DNA from: Certhia americana
Taxonomy: Eukaryota > Chordata > Aves > Passeriformes > Certhiidae
NCBI GenBank assembly: GCA_018697195.1
Contig: CM031858.1
Coordinates: 75,855,102-75,919,101 of the forward strand
DNA: 64,000 nucleotides
Direction of reading: 5' to 3'
Made by a program: the position numbers and the translations under genes. This document shows, piece after piece, positions 28,107 to 39,500 of this stretch. The notes beneath the pieces are model-generated. The model was not told the origin of the DNA. It did not search any database and saw only the letters and a program-made list of their open reading frames with translations. How positions within the stretch are numbered: the stretch's first letter is position 1; each line of letters begins with the position of its first letter.

Positions 28107-28710
28107 TGTAAGGATAGTGGTTTCAGCTCAGCTGGCAGCCAAGACCCACACAAATGCTTGCTCTATCTCTCTCCCCTGTCAGGCTAGGGAGGAGAATGGG
28201 AAGGGTAGAAGTGAGAAAACTCTTGGAGTGGTGTAAAGACAGTTTAATATGGAAAGCATAAGTTGTGCATACAAGCATTCCAAAACAAGGAACTCATTTA
28301 CCAATTCCCAATTCATTCACCGCTTCCCATGTGCAGGCAGGTGTTCGTCCGTCTCCAGGAGAGCAGGGCTCCATCACATGTAACAGGGACTTGGGAAGAC
28401 AAATGCATCACTGAAAATCCTCTGCTTCCTACTTCTTCCCCAAGCACGAAATCCTGAGCCTGATGCCGTGTGGTGTGGCAGTCCCTTTGTTCAGCTGGGG
28501 TCAGCTGTCCTGAGTGTTCCCTGCCAACTTCTTGTTCAACCCCAGCCTCCTCGCTGCTGGGCAGAGTCTGAAGCAGAAAAGACCTTGATGCTGTGTAGAC
28601 ACAGTTCACCAAGAAATAAACATCCCCATGTTATCAGCACAAATCTGAGACATAATCCCATACTAGCTACTATGAAGAAAATTAACTCTACCCCAGCTGA
28701 AACGATCAAA
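28107..28710 (-). mobile_element. ERVL-like LTR, near full length, antisense
   Basis: This is a solo long terminal repeat of the same family as 44317-44874 and 49710-50001. Read on the minus strand, the U3 end carries AGAGTTAATTTTCTTCATAG and GATTTGTGCTGA, the middle carries the CAGCTGACCCCAGCTGA-type block, and the R/U5 part carries GGAGCCCTGCTCTCCTGGAG. An ATTAAA polyadenylation-type signal is preserved (TTTAAT on plus at 28243-28248). The TATA-equivalent segment near 28440-28460 is eroded. No gag or pol sequence flanks it, so the provirus was probably lost by LTR-LTR recombination. Both edges are diverged and I could not find clear target-site duplications, so they are uncertain by about 10 bp. 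Confidence 0.85.
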
Positions 28711-31594
28711 TTAACTTACCTTCTTACAAGGTCCAATTTACTTACAACAGTCCAACCATAGGAAACCTTGTATCATATGCCATGGAGAAAACATACCGTT
28801 AAGGTGAATTTATTAGTCACTCAAAGGGAGCATCCCACCTACTGTACGTTTTGGCTTGAAGTTTTTAGCAGCAAATATCCTGAGAAGCAGCATGGGCATA
28901 ACTTTTGGAGGCAATTAGTATCCTTCCCTTTCCCTTCATAAGGACTTTGAACTTTGCATGATGACCAGTCCTGTTAGCTCTCTCTGCTCAAATATAGCTG
29001 AATGTGAATATGAACTCTTCTTCTCTATTTCATAGGTGAGATAAGGTAAAGATGGACCTAATTCAATAGTGGTATACTGCTAGCTGTGATTTCAACAGGA
29101 AATTGTCTTTTAATTAAAAATAAATTAATCAATAAATCACAAAAAACCCCCTGTCAGATCCAAATTAGTACAGATTTTGTTTTAACTGTGCAGAACAGGA
29201 ATTTATTCCTGATCTATCATGTTGATAGGGAACCAACCTTACCACTATCATTTTCAGTGCATGTCTAGTGCCAACTTGAATTTGTAAAACACAATCTCTA
29301 TTTACAAATCATTTTTGTACTCAATAAAATTTTTGCCAAGCAACTTCTTTTTCCAAGATACCCTTATTCCCTCAAAGTTCATGCATTATTATTTATGACG
29401 TAAGGGCTGTAAAATGCAACAATTTTGATATATCAGCATATTTAAAATATCTTCTTTTTTTTCAATCTTTTGGTTTAAGAACCATCCCAAAGCATTTCTA
29501 AGCATTATTTTATTTTTACTGAACAATGTATTTTTACTTTTTCTTGCTGCAACCCTTGATTAGTACATAAAAAAACAGGTAATAGTGCTAAACATTAAAG
29601 GCCCCCTAGTAGTATCTTGCAGTATTGCTTCTCCAGAGACATTCTGAAAGAATAGATTAGAATAAAATACACCATTGTCCAAAGTCTGTTTCTTTGTATG
29701 TGTACAAAGTGTTTCATTGGTGATAATTTGTTTCTGAAATTACTTTTTACTACCTTTTTTTTTTTTTGTCTGAATATCCAAGGTAAATGCAACAAAAAAT
29801 AAATTGCACTCAGCTATTGCAATATCAGTAGAAGTATTTTCTGATTTCATTTTAATTTTATTTCTACTTAGAGCAGTTTGGGAATTAGCAGGGAAAATTC
29901 CCTTCAAAAAATCTGTCAATTTTGATTTTTTTAATTGTCAGCTGTTAATAAAAGTCTAAAAGAAGAAACATTTAAGTTAAAATTTAAGATTCTGCAACAT
30001 ATTATAACTACATAGAAGATAGTGCTAAGAGAAGCTGAAAAAAAGTAATAAACTTTCCAAACTGGTGGTTTTAAGCATGTTTTGAAGAAGTTCAAGATAG
30101 GGGATATAATTCCATGCATTCCTTTGAAATATTTAGATAATATTAATCAATCACATTTTTGATAGGAAAAAAATGACACAACTGATTTATTTTAAACTTT
30201 GGATGGGATTACTCTAGATGGAATAGATGTTAGCAGTGTTTTAGATTTGAGGTACTGACATGACTTATAGAATCTTATACTAATGAATACATGAATGGAA
30301 GAAATTCAGCTGGATTTGAAGTTTAGACTAAGCTTCCATATTTGGAAAAAAAACTATTTTGTAATGTGAAAAGAAAAAGAGTTTGAAATTTAAAGACAAT
30401 ATCACGACCAAGTTTTTATAATTCATTGGAACAAAAGGTCTACAAAAAATTAATTAATTAAATATTTTATTAAAATCTTTTTAAATAATAAAAAATTGAA
30501 TAAAATTGCTGTCTATTTACATTTTTTAAATGCCATATTTGTATGCATTTGTATTTTAGAAATGTTTGTTTCTATTCACTAAATTAACTTTCATTTTGAT
30601 TGGTCTACAGAATAGCATTATTTTAAATAGCCACTTTCTTTCCCCCTGTGCTTTTCCAAATCTTTTCCAAAATTTTCACTTCCTGTGAAACCATACTAAC
30701 AAATGTTTCTTCACTGAGCAGTATAATCTTATTTAAGGATTTCCTTCATTTGTTTTTTTTCTGGTTAACATCCGTTAAGAATATTTACACTTAAAAGTCT
30801 GAATTTTCCCCTCATTAGACCAAGACAAATACAAATGAAAGCATTAGACATAGCTATTTTTACTATCAATGTTGAAATAAAAATTTTTTGAGGCTCTATC
30901 ATTCTCTTGTTTTTTACTCCTGCTTCCAAACAGATGAGTTTTGGGTTTCACTTCATTATTTATTTTCATTTGGTCTTTTTTCCTTTGTCATCCTATACCA
31001 ATCTTATCTCAAATAACCCCAGCACTAAACCCAGAGTATACCAGTTATCTTTTAATTTGTGTTACAATCAGAAGCCTGGTTTTTATTTTAGAATTTTTTT
31101 GCACAAAGATGTCCCAAATTATATGTGTTCATAAAATATTTCTGTGTAACTCTGTTTAGTTCAGATGAAAACACTTCTATATTTCCCAGCTGTTTTAATA
31201 ATTGCTTAACCAGAGATAAGATTTATTCTGGGATAAAAAATATATGAGTTCAACTCTCCAATCCATGAGAAAAATGAAATTATTCTGTATTCTGTGTGGG
31301 AAAAGGGAACTTTATTTCTTGCTTCATAAGGATACTGAGAGTATTAATTTCCTTTAGATTACAGGGCATTTAAATGTTATCAGAAAATGAGGAATGGGCA
31401 GATAAATACCTATTGATTGACCTAGATAATATGCCTGTCATTCTCAAAAGCTCTTAGGTAGTAAAATGCCCAATATTTGCTGGAAGTCAAATGAAAACAT
31501 ACACATGTTTATCCAAGAAGGATGTCTTGAACCTTGGCCTCATGCTTTATTATAATATAATGGAGAAATAGTATAACTGTCTTAGTTTAAAAAT

Positions 31595-31608
31595 AAAAAA
31601 AAAAAAAA
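31595..31608. repeat. poly(A) run, about 14 bp
   Basis: A run of A residues after TTTAAAAAT, in single-copy sequence. Confidence 0.75.
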
Positions 31609-31689
31609 GCAAAAAGCAAATGAAATACAATAAATGCTGATTTGAAGAGGAGAATATTGAGAAGTCATTGTGGAAGGAAGCAGACAGAT

Positions 31690-31703
31690 CCACCAGATGG
31701 TGC
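31690..31703 (+). promoter_or_regulatory. CTCF-like binding motif
   Basis: CCACCAGATGGTGC fits the vertebrate CTCF core (CCASYAGRKGGCRS) at 13 of 14 positions. The only departure is T for C in the GGC step. CTCF binds such sites as an insulator and loop anchor. One motif without chromatin or conservation data is weak evidence, because matches of this quality also occur by chance. Confidence 0.4.
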
Positions 31704-34463
31704 TCTCACTGTCCTACTGCACTAAAACCCATGGGTAGCAACTCAAGTTTCTGCACTGATTGGTTTATTTCTGCCCCTAGTTGAAATACCAGAAAATTGT
31801 CTTTTTCAGGAGACTTCAGTGCCTCTGAGTGGAGCTAGGTAGGAACTGCTGAGTGAAACTGTTCTACGGGCACTCCTCAAATGTTCCCAAGACTAATAAG
31901 CAGAATTCTGGATTAAGGGGCTGCTTAAATATTTTTCAGTGGAGAATAAGTTTGATTTCTTTCAATGAGCTCAAAACAATAAACAGGGAAAAACTGGGAT
32001 TTTGGTCTTCATAGTATTTTTAGTCTATAACTAAAATATTACTATTTTTGCTATAACTAATATTACTATATTTGTAAGTGTATGAACATATTTTGAAAAA
32101 TATCTTTGTTAAATGCAAAGAAAAATTCTTTAAGCTTTTTGTTATGAAAATGGCAGAGTTTTAATTAAGATAGTTGTTAATATCACTGGTCCTTCCATGA
32201 GAAGCAGAGTGTAACGAACTTCATCTAGCAGATATGGTTTCTATTTAGGAATCTTGTGGTAAAGAAGTACTTGATCACAGAGTCTAATTCTACTCTAATA
32301 GTTCTTGATAAAGTTGAATGCATTTATATGTATGAAATTATATGAACAAGGTGTTGTGAACTCTGGCTTTGATCCAATAAGTCACTGCTTTGATAGATGG
32401 GTAACTTTTCAGCTTATCTTGAAATTTACTGAAAGTTTTGCTTAATCACATGTATGCTCTGCCTATAAATTACTAAATTAAAATTGACAGTGAATGAAAT
32501 CAATTCTTCTTTGTAGTACTTTGTAGTATGAACCTATTCATAAACTCTGCATTATTATCTGAACTTTACCAACATAACCATACCAAATGAGTAATTTATA
32601 AATATATCGATCTATAATATAAGAATTTTCAAATTGTTAATTGGAAGAAAAATGATTCATATTTCAAAATCACCACAATTTTTGGCTCTGCAGAAAGTAC
32701 ACATAATCCCATACTGACCTACGGGATAAGTAATCATGCGCATGCTATTATAAAATATTTCTGATTTTTTTCTCCTAGTGTCTTGGTTTTTCTTCCAATT
32801 TTTTGCTTGTATCTCTCCTTTATGATCATGCACAGCTTACAAGTATAGAGACCCATTGGAGATTTGATATCTCTGTAATTTTGAAATGTAATGCTTCTCA
32901 ATATATTTACAATTTCCTACATATATATGTAGTGTAGTACATGTCATGAATCCAGTAATTCATTATGCCATGGCTGATCCATTCAAAATGCTCTCTGCCA
33001 CAAACGTTGCCCACTGCACAGAACTGATGACTAACACTCTGACAACTTGCACTACAATTTCTGGAGATACTAGAGTAGCAAATAGATAATGTGGGTCATG
33101 TTAATGTTCTTGAAATGATTGATAAGTTTTTAATTACAAATCAAATTTTAATTTAGTGGCTCTGTTCAGTCAACTATATCTTATGAAATTTAATGTATGT
33201 AATATTAATACATGATAAAATTGAGTTTCCAGTGCTGGTAGATTTGGTTGCTTGAGAATGCAGAGTAGATGTTTTCATAATGTCTAGTTTTATGATTGGG
33301 AACTTAGTCTCATAAAAACGAATGCAGGAAACTACACCTTTTATGGTATTTCTTGTACTGGAATAGTGACATGAAGAAAAGTTACTGTTTGAGGTCTTCA
33401 TAGACATTTTTTTTCCATCTGTGCCCTAACCTTGATAGCACTGAAATATAACATTTTTCTATAAGTATTATGATTCTGTCTCTTCTCTTAGGCACTGTGA
33501 CTCATACATAACCATACATATGCAAAGGTATGAGCAAAGGCAGTTAATAGCAGCCAGTCAAGGACACCTCCATGTTATTTTAATTTCCCTACAAAATATA
33601 GATAATAGGTCATGTTTTTCCCAATACACTTTTCAGGTTCAAAACACTTTGAATGCATTCAGTTTAATTTCTCTAGTCAGTCCTCTCTGGATTTAGCAAG
33701 ACACATGTGTTTTCATGGTTGGTAGATGACATTTATTCTTGACTTTCTCTGGAAGAATAGAAATTATCAAGACTCTGCCATATATTGTGTTTACATTAAA
33801 CTTTCTCTTCTTTTCTTAAATTAAAAAAATACCCAGGAATCTCATGAGTATGCTAGACTTCATGTCTTTAGTAGTTTAGCCTGTGATATATTTACATTTA
33901 TATTAATGAGTTTGTGCCCTGTTGGTCAAAGTAACTGTAGGCAAGCCATTTCAATACATACAATGTGTTGAATAGTATATGATAAATGAGAAATGAAGTT
34001 CTCTTGGAACAACTCCTATGTCTTACAAAATATTGTATAATACATATGATTTTCATAAGTTGAATATGCCGTCTGGAGGTTTCAATGCTTGATTAAAAAT
34101 TATGATTAAAGGAAACTGAGCAGAAAAATAGCATCATGACTTTCCTTTGTGTTTATTCTTTTACACTGAATTAAGGATCTCATTTTTAAATTACTTTTAG
34201 CTATAAAAATGTAGGGTGAAACTTTATTGACCATAAATAAACATTTGGTATTCCATACTTTACTACAAGTGATAAATTCAGAGTTCAAGATAGAATAGCA
34301 GTTTATCATCTTGGTACTTAAGCAGTGCCACCTCAGTATCAGGACAGGAAGCAGAAGGAAGCTTATATTTTCTTCAATTTTGAACAGTAAAGGAACTCTG
34401 TAGAATCAGATATGTTTAGTTTGACTGAAAACTTACTTCTGATCTTTTATCTACTAGGGATAG

Positions 34464-34487
34464 TTTTTTTTTTTTTTTTTTTTTTTT
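34464..34487. repeat. poly(T) run, 24 bp
   Basis: Twenty-four uninterrupted T residues. Confidence 0.9.
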
Positions 34488-35752
34488 GTAGGTTTCTCTT
34501 ATTGAAACCTAACAGTATAAAGGACGCCAATGGAAATTTGATATTTGGATTTTTAAAGAGATTACTTCAACATTTGTTTTTCCTCCTTGTGTTAAGTAAC
34601 TTTGAAAATAATTATTCTGGTTCTATATACCTATGACTGTAAAAAAAACAATATATGCATTTTAGGTGAATATTAATGAATATCTCTTAATTTTCATCGA
34701 TGAACTCATAGTTATTTTTTGTTTGACTACTAAAGATATATCTCTACTTTTGTTTTCTGCTTCCATTTGTTTGTAATCATTCAAGTCAATGATTACAGGC
34801 TCAGATTTTCAGTCACCACTTCCAGTAATACTAGAAAAATTTCCACATACATATTATTCATAGGAAGCTGTATAGTCAGTTGAAATATATACATGCATTT
34901 TGGCTGGAGGAAAATTATGGTTTTAATGTTGCTTATAGGGATTCTGGTTCTCCAAAAACAGGAGATTAATAGTGTCTCCTGCAACAGTGACAATAAAATT
35001 AATTTTATATCAAATTAAATTAACACCATAGAATCCTAGTAATCCTGAATATTTCCTTGGACACTATTATTGGACAAAATGTACAACCCGTAACATTTAA
35101 TGTACCAGTGATGATAAAGATGTAGCAGAAACTGTAATTTCAAAAATTTTTCAGGTGTCATTTCTCGTACTCTCATCTCCTACACTTTTATTCCCTAATA
35201 TTTATACTGGCATTTGTAAAAGTAACTGTTACTGTCATGACCATGTAAAGTTCATAAAAATCCTGTTGGAACAAATATTCAGAGAATCAAGTCTCAAATT
35301 TCTAAAGTGTTAAATACCTTTAATATTCTTCTTATTTTGGGACTCCTAGTAGATGTAAATTTTTAGGGAAATGTTAGAAAATTAAAATTCATACCCTAAT
35401 TATTTTCAAATAGATCTTTAAGGAGAAAATATACAGCTCTGCTTTTTAAAGTAAACAAGCATACAAGCTCATTTCTAGTTCTTAAATGTCCCTACCTCTT
35501 CTTGCTTTTTTAGATCCTGTATGTTTACTTAGTCATCCTCAATGCTGAACTCTGACAGGCATTTTTGGAAAGTGTGCAATAAAAAAGGTGTGGCACAAAA
35601 TATTGTGGCAAAGTAATTTTTTTTAAAGCTGCTTCCAGCCAGGTATAAATCTTTCTTCTTTCCAGAATATTCCTTCTAGTGTATATTCTCAATATTTTTT
35701 GGGTATTTTTTATATTTTGCGGTAAAATAGAGAAAACAAGAGAGAGAGAATT

Positions 35753-35790
35753 TTTTCTAACAGGTCCGGAATTTTCTAACAGGTCAGGAA
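35753..35790. repeat. 19-bp tandem duplication
   Basis: Unit TTTTCTAACAGGTCCGGAA at 35753-35771 is repeated at 35772-35790 with one substitution (A for C at position 15 of the unit), giving 18/19 identity. Confidence 0.88.
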
Positions 35791-35881
35791 ATTCCACCTG
35801 GTAGGAGTCTTGTGTGTGCATGCGTTTGTGTTTGGGGATCTGTGTAACAAATTGTTCCTTCTTGAAAACAAACCCACATGG

Positions 35882-35922
35882 TTTTTTTTTTGTTTTTTTT
35901 TTTTTTAAGGAATTACTTTTAT

Positions 35923-35955
<33 letters not shown>
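35882..35955. repeat. facing poly(T) and poly(A) runs
   Basis: T-rich DNA at 35882-35906 (one G interruption) is followed by a short spacer, then T8 at 35922-35929, then 26 consecutive A at 35930-35955. The T and A runs are mutually complementary and could form a hairpin. The tract produces spurious poly-Phe/poly-Lys frames on both strands. Confidence 0.9.
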
Positions 35956-35956
<1 letters not shown>

Positions 35957-36780
35957 GAACAATCTAGTAGTATTCATTCTTTCAGCAAAGCAACTCACAG
36001 TGTGTCATGGACATATATTTCAAAAAATCCTCCTCTGTATGAGGTTCTCATTGCAGTGCCTATCTCAGCCCTTACTGAGTCTCATGGTGGCAGGGCTGTG
36101 CACAAGTTTTCCAGAGTACCATTTTTAGTGCCAGTTTGAAAGCAAGAAACTGTGGGCCATACTTTGAAATATCATTCAGTGATTGCTTGATGGGACTGGA
36201 GAAATTATTGAATATATCATTCCCTAAACACTAAATACATTTGAAATTGCTAATGCTGGTTTTATTAGAACAGAGACTAGAAGCATGAACTTTTAAAAGT
36301 ACAGAGTCCAGATAATGACATAAAGCTAAGAGAGGACGTGAAAAGAAATTTCTCTTGCTTTTTTTGTCTTTTCAGAGTTCTCTTGTCTTCACTGCTTGCT
36401 ATTAGCCCAGGTTCTGAGACTGGATAAGTACAAATGAATATTGTTGATCCCTTGAAAGTGGCTAACTCCTATTTGGAGGTGTGTATGTTTGAAAATACTC
36501 TATTCTTCTTCATTGTATGCTCTCACAAGGCAGCATTTTTACTGTCTCATGAGCCTCTTGCTTGCCTGCACACCAGACAACATCTCTGGCACCTAGGAAC
36601 TCTTTCTGCTTGCATGAAGGAATAGACTCTCATTACTCCAAAGGCTCCTTCTGATCTAAGACAAAAAGCAACATCCATCTGCCTCCTTCCTGGATCTGGG
36701 CTTTTAAAGAAATGGGGCATGGTGGTTCACAGTGATGACATTAGGCATTTTCCACTCTTGGCACCTTTTGAAATCAGAGG

Positions 36781-36810
36781 TGAGACACAGGTTTGTGAGA
36801 TACAGGTTTG
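36781..36810. repeat. 15-bp tandem duplication
   Basis: TGAGACACAGGTTTG at 36781-36795 is repeated as TGAGATACAGGTTTG at 36796-36810, one difference in 15. Confidence 0.8.
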
Positions 36811-38352
36811 CTCAGTAGGTTTCTATTATAACATGAATGGATAGGAGGAAAGCTCTTATTCAATTATAATTTGGCCATTTAGTGAAGTGACATAATTTAC
36901 ATTGCTACCTCTGTCTTTCTAAAAGGAAAAGCTGTCTGCCTTTGTGCTTTCTACATGGCATTTCAGGATGTTTGGCCAGTAAATTACATTTGGTTAATGC
37001 TCTGCATGCTGCAAATGTATGCAGTGCCTACACAAATGTCTGAAGAAAACAGTAGTACCATCAAGAAGACGGATTGTAGCAGTTAGGTAACATTTGTGCT
37101 GCCATTTAAGATGTTTTTACTGGTCTCTGGCAGGCAAGTCTGACCAAAGTTTTCTAGGAAAGACTTTCTAGAGTCTTACCAATTGCACGGATAGAAAGCA
37201 GCATTCACATAGTGTGTGCTTTTCACCCTTCCGACTCCTTGTTTTGATCTTCTGAATGCCATGATGTAGCCTTAGGCATTAATTCCACATGCAAAGTGCT
37301 TGGTCTGACTTTCCTAACATGTTCCAGACTGACTGCTAATTATGCTGGATGCTGTGCTGGTTCCATGTTCCAGTTTCTGCCTCTCATTCTCTTATTTGCT
37401 CCCTGTCTTTCTTTGCCTGAAATGAAAGGACTCATTTAGTTGAATGTATTTACCTGAAGAATTATGGTCTGGTCCCTTGGCTGTAAGGTTGGTTGGAGGC
37501 ATTTGGCACGGAATCAGTTTCAGTGGATTGTGGCTGCCTGTTCTTATTGTATGAGGTTGCCAGTCGTAGTTTATAGTCTGCGTGGAGCAGCTAATCTCTC
37601 TCTCGTGAAAAGGACAGAGCTGGGTTGCTTGCTGTGTACTATACATTACATCTCCTGCCAGCTGGAAAGATTGTGAGGCACTTTGGAAGATTTTTTTTTT
37701 TCCTAAAGTAAGGACTTTTACTTAGTTTCTATATGTAGCTTTTTCCTTCTCTTGATTATCTCTTAGCAACAGGCTTGAAGAGTGTTAAGAAGATTAAATG
37801 AATAAATGAAAAAGAAGACTGGTGGGAATTCTCTTTAACTCACTCCAGAATAGGACAGAACAAATGGAAGCAGATGTAACATTGATCTACATCTGACCAT
37901 CATTATATCCCACAACTAGCCAATAAAGGATGCAATAATTGCAGATGTGTTCTATTGACATTTATCACAACTGTGTGGGTGTAGAATTGTTTAGAAACAC
38001 ATGGCAGAGGGGGGAGGAGGAGAGGGGAAGAAATGCCCCTCTGACTCTTTTCCTTAGCTGATTATACATATGAATTAAAAAGAAAAATCAGAGCTGTGCT
38101 AAGTAAAATTTGCAAGAGGAGAAGGTACACTATAGATTTAATATTTTTCTTTTTTCTATTTGAAGTTGAAAATGAGGCAGGTAATGCAATGCTTTCTGGG
38201 TAGATTGAAATTAATCCATAATGTAAAAATAAGAAGAGTTAATGATATAGTGAACTTTAGCCTCTTTTCATGTTTCAACTTCCCATGAAATGTTTGGAAT
38301 AGATGAAAAGTAGTGAATTGTTAATTTAGATTCATGTACACTTGTAATAAAG

Positions 38353-38417
38353 TATAAGAATGGCTATACTGAGTCACACATCCACACAATCTAATATTCT
38401 GTCTCAGATAGTGATCA
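38353..38417 (-). mobile_element. ancient CR1/L3-like LINE, 3' terminal fragment
   Basis: TAAGAATGGCTATACTGAGT and the following TATTCTGTCTCAGATAGTG resemble the antisense 3' end of an old amniote CR1 family known from reptile and bird genomes. The fragment stops where the plus-strand CR1 begins and appears to resume at about 38999. The match is degenerate and was recognised from memory. Confidence 0.6.
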
Positions 38418-38992
38418 AATGTGAAGGCCTAGAGAAGAGTACATGGAGTGATTATGTCCCTCTACTTTGGCACACCTCAGATCCTGCGTTCATTTCTGGC
38501 CCCTTCACTAAAAGAAGGACATTGAATAGCTGGAACATATCCAGAGAAGGGCAACATAGCCGGTGAAGTGTTTGGAGCAAGTTTTATGAGCAGCAGCTGA
38601 GGAACCTGGGGGTGCTTAACCTGGAGAAAAGGAGGCTCAGGGGAGATTATATCCCTCTACAACTGCCTGAAAGGAGGCTGTAGCCAGGTGAGAGTCAGTC
38701 TCTTCTGCCCAGTAACAAGCAATAGGACAAGAAGAAATGGCCTCAAATTTCCAGGGAGGTTTAGACTGTACATTAGGAACAATATCCTCACCAAAAGGGT
38801 TCTCCAGCATTGGAGCACATTGGCCAGGGAAATGCTTGAGTCACCTTAGCGGTGTTCAAAAAGCAAGTAGATGTGACATTTAGAGACATGGATTAGTGGT
38901 GGACTTGGCACTGTTAGCTTTAAAGTCAGGCTTGATGTTTTAATGGTTTGGGGTTTTTTTAACCTCAATGATTCTTAATATTCTATTGTATT
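38418..38992 (+). mobile_element. CR1 LINE, 5'-truncated, nested in older CR1
   Basis: This sense-oriented CR1 3' portion starts in the ORF2 C-terminal region (TGATTATGTCCCTCTACTTT near 38449). It continues through CCAGAGAAGGGCAACA near 38541, CTGGAGAAAAGGAGGCTCAG near 38621 and CAATAGGACAAG near 38720. It ends in TTAACCTCAATGATTCT with degenerate octamers to about 38992. The terminal octamers are more eroded than in the copy ending at 10145, and the subfamily differs (AACCTCAATGATTCT compared with CCAACCCAAAATATTCT). It is inactive and has no intact reading frame. Confidence 0.9.
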
Positions 38993-38998
38993 CTTACA

Positions 38999-39500
38999 TT
39001 ATGTCTTTCCAGCCTTCCTCTATTTTCAGGTCATGGACTCTTGATATGAATGAACATTTTATCTATGTATTTAGCAAACTGCTGTGGATCAGTCTTCCAT
39101 GACCTTTTCAAGTTTCCTCTGAGCCTCTTTTGAAACAAGCAAACAAATATGGTTTGGCAAGAAGTTCCACAATTCAGCCATCTGTTTTGAGCCTGACTGC
39201 TCCTGGCTTATCTTATCCCTGTCTTGTTTTGAAATACAGCGTTTAACCCTGTACACCTCTTCTTATTTGTTATTTAATTTTATAAAATTTTACCACATCT
39301 CCCAGACTTTTTTTTTTTCCCAGGATGCAGAGATCAAACGCACTCAGGCATTCAGTGCAGGTAAGACACTTCATCACTTTGTTTATCTCTAAGTTCCTTA
39401 GATGTAGAAGGAGGAAGGGCCAGGACTGGACACAATATTGAAGAAGCAGTATGTATGTGTACCATGGATTTGCACACTGGCATGGTTATATCAAAACCAG
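38999..39500 (-). mobile_element. ancient CR1/L3-like LINE, continuation
   Basis: Antisense blocks typical of the old amniote CR1 3' region appear in the expected order: TTGGCAAGAAGTTCCACAAT near 39155, GTTTTGAGCCTGACTGCTCC near 39185, GGACTGGACACAATATTGAA near 39424, and GTACCATGGATTTGCACACT near 39459. With 38353-38417 it forms one minus-strand element interrupted by the younger plus-strand CR1. Divergence is high and internal segments are missing, so both outer boundaries are approximate. Confidence 0.6.

Larger units (their letters stand above)
28711..38352. other. single-copy AT-rich non-coding DNA
   Basis: The longest frame (157 codons, 35525-35998 minus) consists of poly-Phe and poly-Lys segments from the T/A tract and is not a gene. 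Segment 37140-37680 is relatively GC-richer with several CpGs. It has short overlapping frames on both strands (84 codons minus at 37392-37646, 70 codons plus at 37464-37676) but no splice or coding signature strong enough to call an exon. Confidence 0.55.

Noticed and set aside
35525..35998. 157-codon minus-strand frame, the longest in the window
   Set aside because: It is made long by poly-Phe and poly-Lys stretches from the A/T homopolymers and has no other features.
37140..37680. GC-richer segment with overlapping frames on both strands, considered as an exon
   Set aside because: Neither frame shows recognisable protein features or convincing splice sites. Composition alone is not enough.
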